Source: Pseudomonadota bacterium
GTDB taxonomy: Bacteria > Pseudomonadota > Alphaproteobacteria > Sphingomonadales > SMXR01
Direction: 5' to 3'
Length of the DNA stretch: 14,955 nt
Assembly (NCBI GenBank): GCA_022571175.1
Contig: JACZYI010000024.1
Span: 1-14,955 of the forward strand
The notes below the pieces were generated by a model. The model made no database searches and had not been told where the DNA came from. It saw only the letters and a program-made list of their open reading frames with translations. The number at the start of each line of letters is the position of its first letter. Position 1 is the stretch's first letter. The translations under genes were made by a program, and so were the position numbers. Of the stretch, positions 1 to 6,794 are shown piece by piece.

Positions 1-509
1 TGACAATGGCCAGCCGGATCGCGGTAATGAATGAGGGAAAATTGCAGCAGATCGATTCCCCTCAAAATCTATATGATTCTCCCGCCAATAAGTTTGTGGC
101 CGGATTTATTGGCTCACCCGCTATGAACTTTTTCTCTGCACATATTCGCAAAGAGGATGGTAAGCTGTATGTGGATGCAGGCGAATTTAGTGTCCAGATC
201 CCTAACGAAAGAGCCAAACCTTTTCAAGAATATATTGACCGGCAAGTGACCTTCGGAATACGACCAGAGGATATTCATAACCCCAACTACGCGCCGCCCG
301 GCATTACTCCCGAACCGGTGGAGGCCAAGGTAGATGTAATTGAGTTGATGGGCAATGAAATAGTGGTCTATTTAGGATCAGGTTCCCATAGTTATGTCGC
401 CCGTCTTGACCCGCGCTCTGAATACCGCGTGACTGAAAAAGTTAAAACGGTATTTGATATGGGTAATATGCACATATTTGATAATGAGACTGACAAGGCA
501 GTGGTCTGA
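1..509 (+). CDS. Sugar ABC transporter ATP-binding protein, C-terminal part (UgpC/MalK type; 5' end outside window)
   Basis: C-terminal portion of the cytoplasmic ATPase that powers a carbohydrate or glycerol-phosphate type ABC importer. The frame is already open at base 1 (the codon before the first visible ATG at 6 is ACA, Thr), so the gene begins upstream and the ATG at 6 is internal. What is visible is the stretch just after the switch-histidine region, with the family-typical RIAVMNEGKLQQID, then ANKFVAGFIGSPAMNFF. A TOBE-type regulatory domain (about residues 70-160) follows, with FGIRPEDI and ending near GNMHIFDNE. Walker A, Q-loop, signature and Walker B lie outside the window. The C-terminus looks natural (TGA at 507-509). 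The family is clear from the linker and TOBE motifs; the transported sugar cannot be told. Its permease partners are presumably upstream. The next frame starts with no spacer, which is odd (see the dehydrogenase remnant). Confidence 0.9.
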   Translation, partial: TMASRIAVMNEGKLQQIDSPQNLYDSPANKFVAGFIGSPAMNFFSAHIRKEDGKLYVDAGEFSVQIPNERAKPFQEYIDRQVTFGIRPEDIHNPNYAPPGITPEPVEAKVDVIELMGNEIVVYLGSGSHSYVARLDPRSEYRVTEKVKTVFDMGNMHIFDNETDKAVV

Positions 510-1058
510 TTGCAAGAATATATAATAAGATATTATACTGAAGCAGAGAGTGCTGAGCTTCCGGCTGAGGAAATGCATAAAGTCATTGATGGCGGGGATT
601 ACGGCTGGCCCTATACCTACTGGAATCACCTGACTGGTGAGCGCATCATGAATCCGGAATATGGCGGGGATGGGAACTTGCTGGCCAAAGATGGTCTCTA
701 TCAAGATCCCATTTATGCGGCACCCGGCCATTGGGCACCCAATGACGTGCATTTCTATCATGGCAGTGCTTTCCCTGAATTTTACCGGGGTGGGGCATTT
801 ATTGCTTTTCATGGTTCGTGGAACCGGGCACCACTCCCACAAGCTGGCTATAAAGTTGTTTATGTTCCCTTCGAAAATGGACTGCCCTCGGGTGACGAGG
901 TGACATTCGCGGATGGTTTTGCGGGCCAGTCACCCCTGGCAAGTCCGGGCGAAGCCATCCATCGACCCATGGGAATTATCACCGGTCTTGAGGGAGAGCT
1001 TTATATCTCCGACGATGCGGGAGGCAGAATCTGGCGGATCACCTATGAAGGTGAATAA
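510..1058 (+). pseudogene. PQQ-dependent sorbosone/glucose-type dehydrogenase, N-terminally truncated remnant
   Basis: C-terminal third to half of a soluble, periplasmic quinoprotein sugar dehydrogenase of the sorbosone dehydrogenase family (beta-propeller, PQQ cofactor, oxidises aldoses and passes electrons to a cytochrome c). Recognisable blocks in order are ELPAEEMHKV and GGDYGWPYTYW (residues about 16-36), PEYGGDG, PGHWAPNDVHFYHG, GGAFIAFHGSWNRAPLPQ and finally LYISDDAGGRIWRI. These match the end of the family, whose members are normally about 400 residues or more. The signal peptide and first propeller blades are missing. Only about 30 bases separate the end of the ABC ATPase from clear homology, so there is no room for the lost half. 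The open frame begins with a TTG without a good ribosome-binding site, so it is probably not translated as a working enzyme. The stop overlaps the cytochrome start by 14 bases, an arrangement inherited from an intact operon. An assembly join is the alternative to a true deletion. Confidence 0.8.
521..537. repeat. Short AT-rich inverted repeat at the dehydrogenase truncation junction
   Basis: TATAATA (521-527) and TATTATA (531-537) form a perfect 7-base inverted repeat around AGA. It sits where the ABC ATPase gene has just ended and homology to the dehydrogenase has not yet begun. It could be a chance AT palindrome, or mark the deletion breakpoint. No T-run follows, so it is not a convincing terminator. 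Confidence 0.3.
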
Positions 1059-1436
1059 TCGGGCAGTTCTGATTGTTGTTACACTGATCCTTATTTCTGG
1101 CCCATCTTTTGCCGAAGATGAAAGCGGGCTAGAATCATACCGGGATAATTGTCTGGTCTGCCATCAAGCAGATGGCGGTGGTGTGCCCTTTATGCAGCCC
1201 GCGCTGGTTGGTTCGGCACTGGTCAGGGGCGTACGGACGAACTGATAGACTTTGTAATTCAGGGAACCATTAATCGGGGGCCGGATTGGTACAGTGATTA
1301 TAATAATGCCATGCCGGCGTTCGGGTATTTGGATAATGGCCAGCTGGCATCGGTTCTTAGCTATATTCGTGAAACATTTGGAGAGGGAGCCGGTGAAATA
1401 TTTCCGAGTGATATTGAGCGCGTGCGCGCTCGTTAA
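1045..1436 (+). pseudogene. Small exported cytochrome c, interrupted by a single-base frameshift
   Basis: A monohaem class I-like cytochrome c, the expected periplasmic electron acceptor of the adjoining quinoprotein dehydrogenase. It starts at ATG 1045 with a signal peptide (MKVNNRAVLIVVTLILISG, probable cut after SFA). The haem-binding CLVCH is encoded at 1150-1164. The frame then runs to a premature stop at 1243-1245. The rest of the protein continues in the -1 frame: RTDELIDFVIQGTINRGPDW, then the probable distal haem ligand Met in AMPAFGYL (codon 1311-1313), a last helix LASVLSYIRETFG, and a stop at 1434-1436. Adding one G to the four-G run at 1226-1229 would restore a protein of about 130 residues, a normal size. 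As it stands, the haem attachment site and the Met ligand are in different frames. The cause could be a real mutation or a homopolymer sequencing error. Confidence 0.82.
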
Positions 1437-3486
1437 CCTTCCTCTGCCATCCCTGGTCCTGGCCCAAGCCTTGGCACAAGTGGAGGATGGTCCGGTTGAA
1501 GAGGTGCAGGTCGTCGGTCAACGCCTGCCGCCGCCCGTAGCAGACAAAGTTTATCAAAGGCTCGAAATGGATCGTGCTGATCTGGATCAGCCGGTTCGAG
1601 GCCGGCTGGATGATTTGCTGAAATCAATTCCTGCATTTGCGCTGTTCAGGCGAGCCTCCAGTCTTTCGGCTCATCCCACGGTCCAGGGGCCATCCATAAG
1701 AGCGCCGGGGACTAATGGCGCAGCCCGCGCCCTGGTATTGCTGGATGGTATCCCCATTAATGATCCTTTTGGTGGCTGGGTCTATTGGTCTGTCTTGCCA
1801 ACAGACGATCTGGAAAGCATCAGCATCTTCCCGGCGGGTGGGGCCGGACGCTGGGGGTCAGGGGCCTTGTCAGGGACGATCAGCCTGACGTCTCGTGCGC
1901 CAGAAACGGGAGCACGAGGCAGGATTGGTACCAGTAGTTTTGGAACAATTAATGCCCTTGCTGCCATGGGCTTTGCCGGAGAAGAGGGCAGCCTCCAGTT
2001 GTTCGGTCAGGCGTTTGACTCGGGCGGTTATTTTCTTCTGCCTTCCGACCAGCGGGGTGTGGTCGATATTAGGGGCGCAAGTGATGCGTATTCTGCCCGT
2101 GTGCGTGGCTCGAGGCAACTCTCCGAGAATATGGTTTTCTCGTTCAGCGGTGCTTATTTTGAAGAATCCCGGGTTAATGGCCTGGAATTTTCTACCAACA
2201 ATACCGTGGGCTGGGATTTGTCCGCTGTGCTCTCCCATGATGGACAGGAAGGGCCGGACTGGCAGATTCAGGCCTATTGGTCTTCTCGAACATTTATAAA
2301 CAGTTTTGCTAGCGTTGACGATCTGCGGGAAACCTCCCGGCAGGTCTTGAGTCAGTTTGATGTGCCAGGCGAGGGCTATGGGTTCAGCGGTATGATACGC
2401 GACCGAATACAGAATGTGGAACTGGAAGTGGGCGCTGATCTCAGGCGGCTTTCCGGGGCGACCAACGAAAATTATCGAAATCTGGGTGCGGGTTTTACCC
2501 GGCTGCGGGTGGCTGGTGGCGATGAGTTAATCGCGGGCGCTTATGTTGAGGCCAGCGGGCAAGCCACGCCAGCGCTCCTGCTTTCAGCATCGCTCAGGGT
2601 TGATTATTGGCGAAATTTTAATGGAGTCAGGGTGGAGAGTGATCTGGCGGATGGCAGTATCACACGCCAGGATGTCATCGCCAATCGTGATGGTACGGTC
2701 CTCAATGGCCGGGTTGGATTTTCCTATGAGCCAGACCATGGAGGCACGACCTTGCGCGGGGCGGTTTTTAGCGGTTTTCGCCAACCCACACTCAACGAGC
2801 TGTTCAGACCTTTTCGGGTCCGAAACGATATAACTGAAGCAAATCCGAACCTGATACCGGAACGCCTCTACGGGGGTGATCTGGAGTGGTCCACTGACTG
2901 GGGTCCGGCAAAAGTGAGCGCCACTTATTATCGCTACTGGACCCTGAATGCCGTGGCCAATGTGACCATTGCTCTCGGGCCTGGTGTTTTTCCGCCCACC
3001 GGATTTGTCCCTGCGGGAGGCTCGCTGCGGGAACGCCAAAATCTGGGTCGCGTGCTGACAGATGGCCTTGATCTTTTCGCAACATTTTTACCCTGGGATG
3101 AAGTTTCGCTAACCGTTCGCTATCTTTATGCCAATGCCAGAATTACCAGCGCCAGTGTTGCGAGCGGGCTTGAGGGCAAAAGAGTTGCCCAAGCCCCGAA
3201 ACACAAGGCGTCCATAGTGGGGCAGATTCACAAGGGGCGCTTTAGCGGAGAAGGACATATAATATATGTGGGGAAACAGTTTGATGACGACCAAAATACG
3301 CGGGTTCTGGATGATTTTGTGGCGGTGCATTTGAATGTTCAATATGAAATACGCCATGGCATTTCGCTGTTTGCCACGGTCGAAAACCTGTTCGATACTC
3401 AAATTCAGTCGGCCATTTCGGGCTCGGGCATTTTGACCCTGGGACAGCCAAGGCTCTGGTCTTTTGGGGCCAGTGTCAGCTTTTAA
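1393..3486 (+). CDS. TonB-dependent outer-membrane receptor
   Basis: A ligand-gated outer-membrane beta-barrel that imports a scarce substrate using TonB-ExbBD energy. I chose the GTG at 1393 because GGAGAGGG lies just upstream and the protein then begins with a signal peptide (VKYFRVILSACALV, cut near AQALAQ). An earlier in-frame ATG at 1294 would put non-signal sequence in front. It encodes 697 residues: a TonB-box-like EEVQVVGQR at about 36-44, a plug domain at about 50-170 with RALVLLDGIPINDPFGGW and GSGALSGTISL, then a long barrel ending in NLFDTQ and a terminal Phe (GASVSF), the usual barrel-assembly signal. The start overlaps the cytochrome end by 44 bases, implying co-transcription. 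Linkage to a PQQ dehydrogenase makes PQQ or a sugar/aldehyde a reasonable substrate guess, not shown by sequence. The frame is intact, unlike its two upstream neighbours. Confidence 0.9.
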   Translation: MKYFRVILSACALVNLPLPSLVLAQALAQVEDGPVEEVQVVGQRLPPPVADKVYQRLEMDRADLDQPVRGRLDDLLKSIPAFALFRRASSLSAHPTVQGPSIRAPGTNGAARALVLLDGIPINDPFGGWVYWSVLPTDDLESISIFPAGGAGRWGSGALSGTISLTSRAPETGARGRIGTSSFGTINALAAMGFAGEEGSLQLFGQAFDSGGYFLLPSDQRGVVDIRGASDAYSARVRGSRQLSENMVFSFSGAYFEESRVNGLEFSTNNTVGWDLSAVLSHDGQEGPDWQIQAYWSSRTFINSFASVDDLRETSRQVLSQFDVPGEGYGFSGMIRDRIQNVELEVGADLRRLSGATNENYRNLGAGFTRLRVAGGDELIAGAYVEASGQATPALLLSASLRVDYWRNFNGVRVESDLADGSITRQDVIANRDGTVLNGRVGFSYEPDHGGTTLRGAVFSGFRQPTLNELFRPFRVRNDITEANPNLIPERLYGGDLEWSTDWGPAKVSATYYRYWTLNAVANVTIALGPGVFPPTGFVPAGGSLRERQNLGRVLTDGLDLFATFLPWDEVSLTVRYLYANARITSASVASGLEGKRVAQAPKHKASIVGQIHKGRFSGEGHIIYVGKQFDDDQNTRVLDDFVAVHLNVQYEIRHGISLFATVENLFDTQIQSAISGSGILTLGQPRLWSFGASVSF

Positions 3487-3592
3487 CCATCCCTTGACCG
3501 GAATAAGGGTGACAAAGCCTTTTTCGGTCTTTAAGAATTTCAGAAGATAAATTGCACCTGTGAATGCAGGGCGTCGAAGAATGGGGGAGATT

Positions 3593-5164
3593 ATGTCTGA
3601 TGCTGTTGTTTCCGGCAGGTCCGGTTCAGGCGATCAAAAGGATTTCTTTGGCCATCCGAGAGGGTTGGCCGTTTGTTTCATGACCGAAATGTGGGAGCGT
3701 TTCTCCTACTATGGCATGAGAGCGCTGTTGATATTTTATCTGACGCAGCATTTTCTGTTTTCAGACCAGCGTTCAGCGTTGATATACGGCGCTTATACAT
3801 CTTTGGTTTATTTGATGCCGGTGATCGGCGGTATTCTTTCTGACCGCTATCTGGGCCCCCGGAAGGCAGTTACCTTTGGGGCTATTTTACTGGTGCTTGG
3901 ACATTTCGGCATGGCCTTTGAGGGTAGCGCAGCGGTTGCAACCCTCGGTGCCAATGGTGAGACGATCATCACACGTGATCCGTTTTTCATGCAAATCTTT
4001 TATCTTTCCCTGGCATTTATTATCACGGGCGTTGGTTTCCTGAAGGCCAATATTTCCACAATTGTTGGCAAACTTTATCCCAAAGATGATCCACGGCGGG
4101 ATTCCGGATTTACCATTTTCTATATGGGCATAAATCTGGGTGCGTTTTTGGGTGCTCTGATAGCTGGTTGGCTCGGGCAGACCTATGGTTGGGCCTACGG
4201 GTTTGGTGCTGCTGGCATCGGGATGGTCGGTGGTCTTTTCGTCTTTTTGCGCGGTCAGCCCCATTTATTGGGCAAGGCGGACCCACCCAATGAAGGTCAA
4301 CTGAAAGAGCGTATATTCGCGGGGCTTAGCCGCGAAGTGTTGATTTATATTGGCGGGTTTGCTGGCGTTCTTGTTGTCTGGCAACTGGTTCAGAATCAGG
4401 AAGTGGTCGGGCAGCTTCTGGATGGTTTCAGTCTCCTTATGCTCACGGTGGTTCTTGTCTACGCCTTTATGAAGTGCAGCAAGGAAGATCGGGACCGAAT
4501 GTTGGTCGCGACCATTTTGATCGTCTTTTCCGTCCTGTTCTGGGCCCTTTTCGAGCAAGCAGGGTCTTCGTTGAACCTGCTGGCGGACAGAAATGTAGAC
4601 CGGGCCATTTTCGGCTATGAAGTGCCCGCATCGATCTTTCAGTCACTGAATGCCTTTTTCATAATTACGCTAGCACCGCTCTTCTCAATCATGTGGATAT
4701 GGTTGCACAAGCGGGGTCTTGAGCCCTCAACGCCTGTCAAATTCGGGCTGGCAATTATCCAGGTCGGACTAGGGTTTATGGTGCTGGTGTTCGGCATGGA
4801 GATGGCAGGAAGTGGACAAACGGCCCTGATCTGGCTGGTCCTCATTTATCTGCTACACACAACGGGCGAACTTTGTCTGTCGCCGGTTGGTCTTTCCATG
4901 GTGACCAAGCTCTCAGTCGCGCGTGTGGTGGGCATGATGATGGGCGTCTGGTTCCTGGCTAGTGCCTATGCCAATTTTGTTGCAGGACGGATTGCAGCCC
5001 TGACCGGGGTGGAAACCGAGGGCGGTGAAGTGGTTGATGCCGCAGCAGCGGCGGCCAATTATATTGAGGTATATACTCAAGTTGGTTTGCTGGCGATTGG
5101 TGTTGGCGGGGCTTTGCTTCTCGTTTCTCCATGGTTGAAACGGGCTATGCACGGCGTTCACTAA
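3593..5164 (+). CDS. Proton-dependent oligopeptide transporter (POT/PTR2 family MFS)
   Basis: Inner-membrane di-/tripeptide:H+ symporter of 523 residues. The start is placed at ATG 3593 because GGGGGAG is just before it; an in-frame GTG (3560) and ATG (3581) add only a charged leader. The hallmark proton-coupling motif ExxERFxYYG is present as E32-MW-E35-R36-FSYYG. It is followed by GGILSDRYLGPRKAV (the MFS A-like loop), the helix-4 FLKANIS with its conserved Lys, the PTR2 signature FYMGINLGAFLG, and a C-terminal half with FWALFEQAGSS and GELCLSPVGLSMV. About 12-14 membrane helices are evident. The gene stands alone between a 106-base upstream gap and a terminator downstream. The amidohydrolase pair that follows may act on peptide-like compounds, but a functional link is only inferred from neighbourhood. 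Substrate range within POT cannot be read from sequence. Confidence 0.95.
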   Translation: MSDAVVSGRSGSGDQKDFFGHPRGLAVCFMTEMWERFSYYGMRALLIFYLTQHFLFSDQRSALIYGAYTSLVYLMPVIGGILSDRYLGPRKAVTFGAILLVLGHFGMAFEGSAAVATLGANGETIITRDPFFMQIFYLSLAFIITGVGFLKANISTIVGKLYPKDDPRRDSGFTIFYMGINLGAFLGALIAGWLGQTYGWAYGFGAAGIGMVGGLFVFLRGQPHLLGKADPPNEGQLKERIFAGLSREVLIYIGGFAGVLVVWQLVQNQEVVGQLLDGFSLLMLTVVLVYAFMKCSKEDRDRMLVATILIVFSVLFWALFEQAGSSLNLLADRNVDRAIFGYEVPASIFQSLNAFFIITLAPLFSIMWIWLHKRGLEPSTPVKFGLAIIQVGLGFMVLVFGMEMAGSGQTALIWLVLIYLLHTTGELCLSPVGLSMVTKLSVARVVGMMMGVWFLASAYANFVAGRIAALTGVETEGGEVVDAAAAAANYIEVYTQVGLLAIGVGGALLLVSPWLKRAMHGVH

Positions 5165-5184
5165 CTCGCGCTACTAGAATCTGG

Positions 5185-5217
5185 AAAGGGGGTCGGGTTG
5201 TTGTCCGGTCCCTTTTT
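5185..5217 (+). terminator. Probable rho-independent terminator after the POT transporter
   Basis: AAAGGG (5185-5190) pairs with CCCTTT (5210-5215), and CGG (5194-5196) with CCG (5205-5207), with G-U pairs or a bulge between them and a GTTGTTGT loop. A pyrimidine/T-rich run (TTTTTCTTTCCTTTT) follows. It begins about 20 bases after the transporter stop and separates that gene from the amidohydrolase operon. Confidence 0.6.
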
Positions 5218-5239
5218 CTTTCCTTTTCCCCTAATATCT

Positions 5240-5270
5240 ATGCGCATTGTTATGCGAAGAATCTCGCATA
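5240..5270. promoter_or_regulatory. Operator-like inverted repeats upstream of the amidohydrolase operon
   Basis: The palindrome ATGCGCAT (5240-5247) is followed by a perfect 7-base inverted repeat, TATGCGA (5251-5257) and TCGCATA (5264-5270), around AGAATC. Together they give repeated ATGCG half-sites in both orientations about 80-110 bases before the operon's GTG start, in the gap after the transporter terminator. This is where a repressor or activator site would be expected. No regulator gene is in the window and no clear -35/-10 pair was found beside it, so the role is inferred from symmetry and position only. Confidence 0.35.
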
Positions 5271-5348
5271 TGTGTGTGGCCGCCAGCGAGCTCTTTTGCT
5301 AGGCTCCAGCCTTCAATTTGGTTCAACTATCATAAAAGGGGGCAGAGT

Positions 5349-6794
5349 GTGTTTAAGACTAGCAAACATCTGACCGCCCTTGGCATGCTTGTGGGTCTTG
5401 CTGCATTACTGGCAGCACCGGCAATTTCACAGAATGCCGACGGCGACGAGGACAAGGAAGTAAAAGAACAGCGACCTTTGGTCATGGTGGATAAAGATCC
5501 ATTTCCATCCACCTACCAACCATTACCATCAACAGCTGTGGTCATAATAAATGTGACCATATTAGACGGGCTGGGCGGGCGCACTGAAAATGGCTCGGTA
5601 TTGATGATGGATGGCAAAATAAAGGCCGTTGGCGAAAGTGTGGAGGTACCCGAAGGTATCACCGTCATAGACGGTACGGGAAAGTGGGTCACACCCGGCA
5701 TTATCGATGTGCATTCTCACCTTGGTGATTATGCCTCGCCAAATACTGCTGGAAATTCTGACGGCAATGAGGCCACAAATCCAAATACAGCTGAAGTATG
5801 GGCCGAGCATTCGGTCTGGCCGCAAGACCCAGGTTTTGAACGCGCAATGGCGGGCGGTGTTACGGTATTACAGGTCTTACCTGGCTCAGCTAATCTATTC
5901 GGTGGTCGTGGTGTGACTCTCAAAAATGTACCTTCCCGCACCATGCAGGGCATGAAATTTCCGGGCGCTCCCTATGGCCTTAAAATGGCCTGCGGTGAGA
6001 ACCCCAAACGTGTCTATGGTGGCAAGGGTCGTTCTCCATCCACCCGTATGGGCAATGTGGCCGGGTATCGAGCGGCCTGGATCAAGGCGGTCGAATATCA
6101 AAATTCATGGGATCAATATTACGCCAAATATGAAGAGGGCGAAGACCCGAACCCACCCAAACGTGATCTGCAACTGGAAACGCTGGTTGGCGTGCTGGAG
6201 GGTGAAATTCTGGTCCATAATCACTGTTACCGGGCCGACGAGCAGGCTGTCATGATCGATATTTCCAAGGAATTTGGATACCAAATCACGGCTTTCCATC
6301 ACGCCATCGAGTCCTACAAGATCGCCGATATTCTGGCGGAGAATGATATTTGTGCTGCCATGTGGGCAGACTGGGGTGCCGGCAAAATGGAGATGTATGA
6401 TGCAATTCGGGAAAACATACCCTTGGTACATAAAGCTGGTGCCTGCGCCATAACGCATTCGGATTCAGCCACTGGCATTCAACGACTTAACCAAGAAACG
6501 GCAAAGGCGCTGGCGCACGCAAACAATGCAGGAATTGACATTTCAAAAGCAGAAGCGTGGCTCTGGCTCAGTTATAACCCGGCCAAAGCCCTAGGCATTG
6601 CCGATGAAACCGGTTCGCTCGAGCCCGGCAAAAATGCGGATATGGTGCTTTGGACCGGTGATCCCTTCAGTGTTTACACCATGGCCGAACGGGTTTTTGT
6701 GGATGGTGCTCTCATTTATGATCTTAACGACCCCGATCACCAACCCGTTTCAGATTTCAGGCTGGGACAGGCCGGACAGGGAGATGCACGATGA
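5349..6794 (+). CDS. Exported metal-dependent amidohydrolase (imidazolonepropionase-like), with metal-ligand motifs present
   Basis: Hydrolase of the amidohydrolase superfamily, predicted to be exported. I start it at GTG 5349: AGGGGG lies about 7 bases upstream and the protein (481 residues) then opens with a basic tip and hydrophobic signal (LTALGMLVGLAALLAAPAIS). After an acidic linker come the N-terminal beta-sandwich and then the barrel with TPGIIDVHSHLGD, giving the HxH pair H122/H124. Further candidate ligands are H290/H292 in VHNHCYRADE, H317/H318 in FHHAIES, and D372 in THSDS. The C-terminal LEPGKNADMVLWTGDPF is the usual closing strand of this family. It overlaps the next amidohydrolase by 4 bases (ATGA), implying translational coupling. 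Relatives act on cyclic amides, dipeptides or N-acyl amino acids; which applies here is not readable. A peptide transporter lies upstream. Confidence 0.9.
   Translation: MFKTSKHLTALGMLVGLAALLAAPAISQNADGDEDKEVKEQRPLVMVDKDPFPSTYQPLPSTAVVIINVTILDGLGGRTENGSVLMMDGKIKAVGESVEVPEGITVIDGTGKWVTPGIIDVHSHLGDYASPNTAGNSDGNEATNPNTAEVWAEHSVWPQDPGFERAMAGGVTVLQVLPGSANLFGGRGVTLKNVPSRTMQGMKFPGAPYGLKMACGENPKRVYGGKGRSPSTRMGNVAGYRAAWIKAVEYQNSWDQYYAKYEEGEDPNPPKRDLQLETLVGVLEGEILVHNHCYRADEQAVMIDISKEFGYQITAFHHAIESYKIADILAENDICAAMWADWGAGKMEMYDAIRENIPLVHKAGACAITHSDSATGIQRLNQETAKALAHANNAGIDISKAEAWLWLSYNPAKALGIADETGSLEPGKNADMVLWTGDPFSVYTMAERVFVDGALIYDLNDPDHQPVSDFRLGQAGQGDAR

Noticed and set aside
378..842. Long minus-strand frame opposite the ABC ATPase and dehydrogenase remnant
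   Set aside because: It is antisense to clearly homologous coding sequence, has low-complexity non-protein-like composition, and crosses the truncation junction.
1220..1250. Programmed ribosomal frameshift in the cytochrome c gene
   Set aside because: The region lacks a canonical slippery heptamer and an obvious downstream stimulatory structure. A lost base in a G run explains it more simply.
3494..3532. TTGACC plus weak GACCG/CGGTC hairpin after the TonB receptor gene
   Set aside because: The -35-like box has no acceptable -10 at the right spacing, and the hairpin has a 5-bp core with a long loop and a very short T run. Neither a promoter nor a terminator can be supported.
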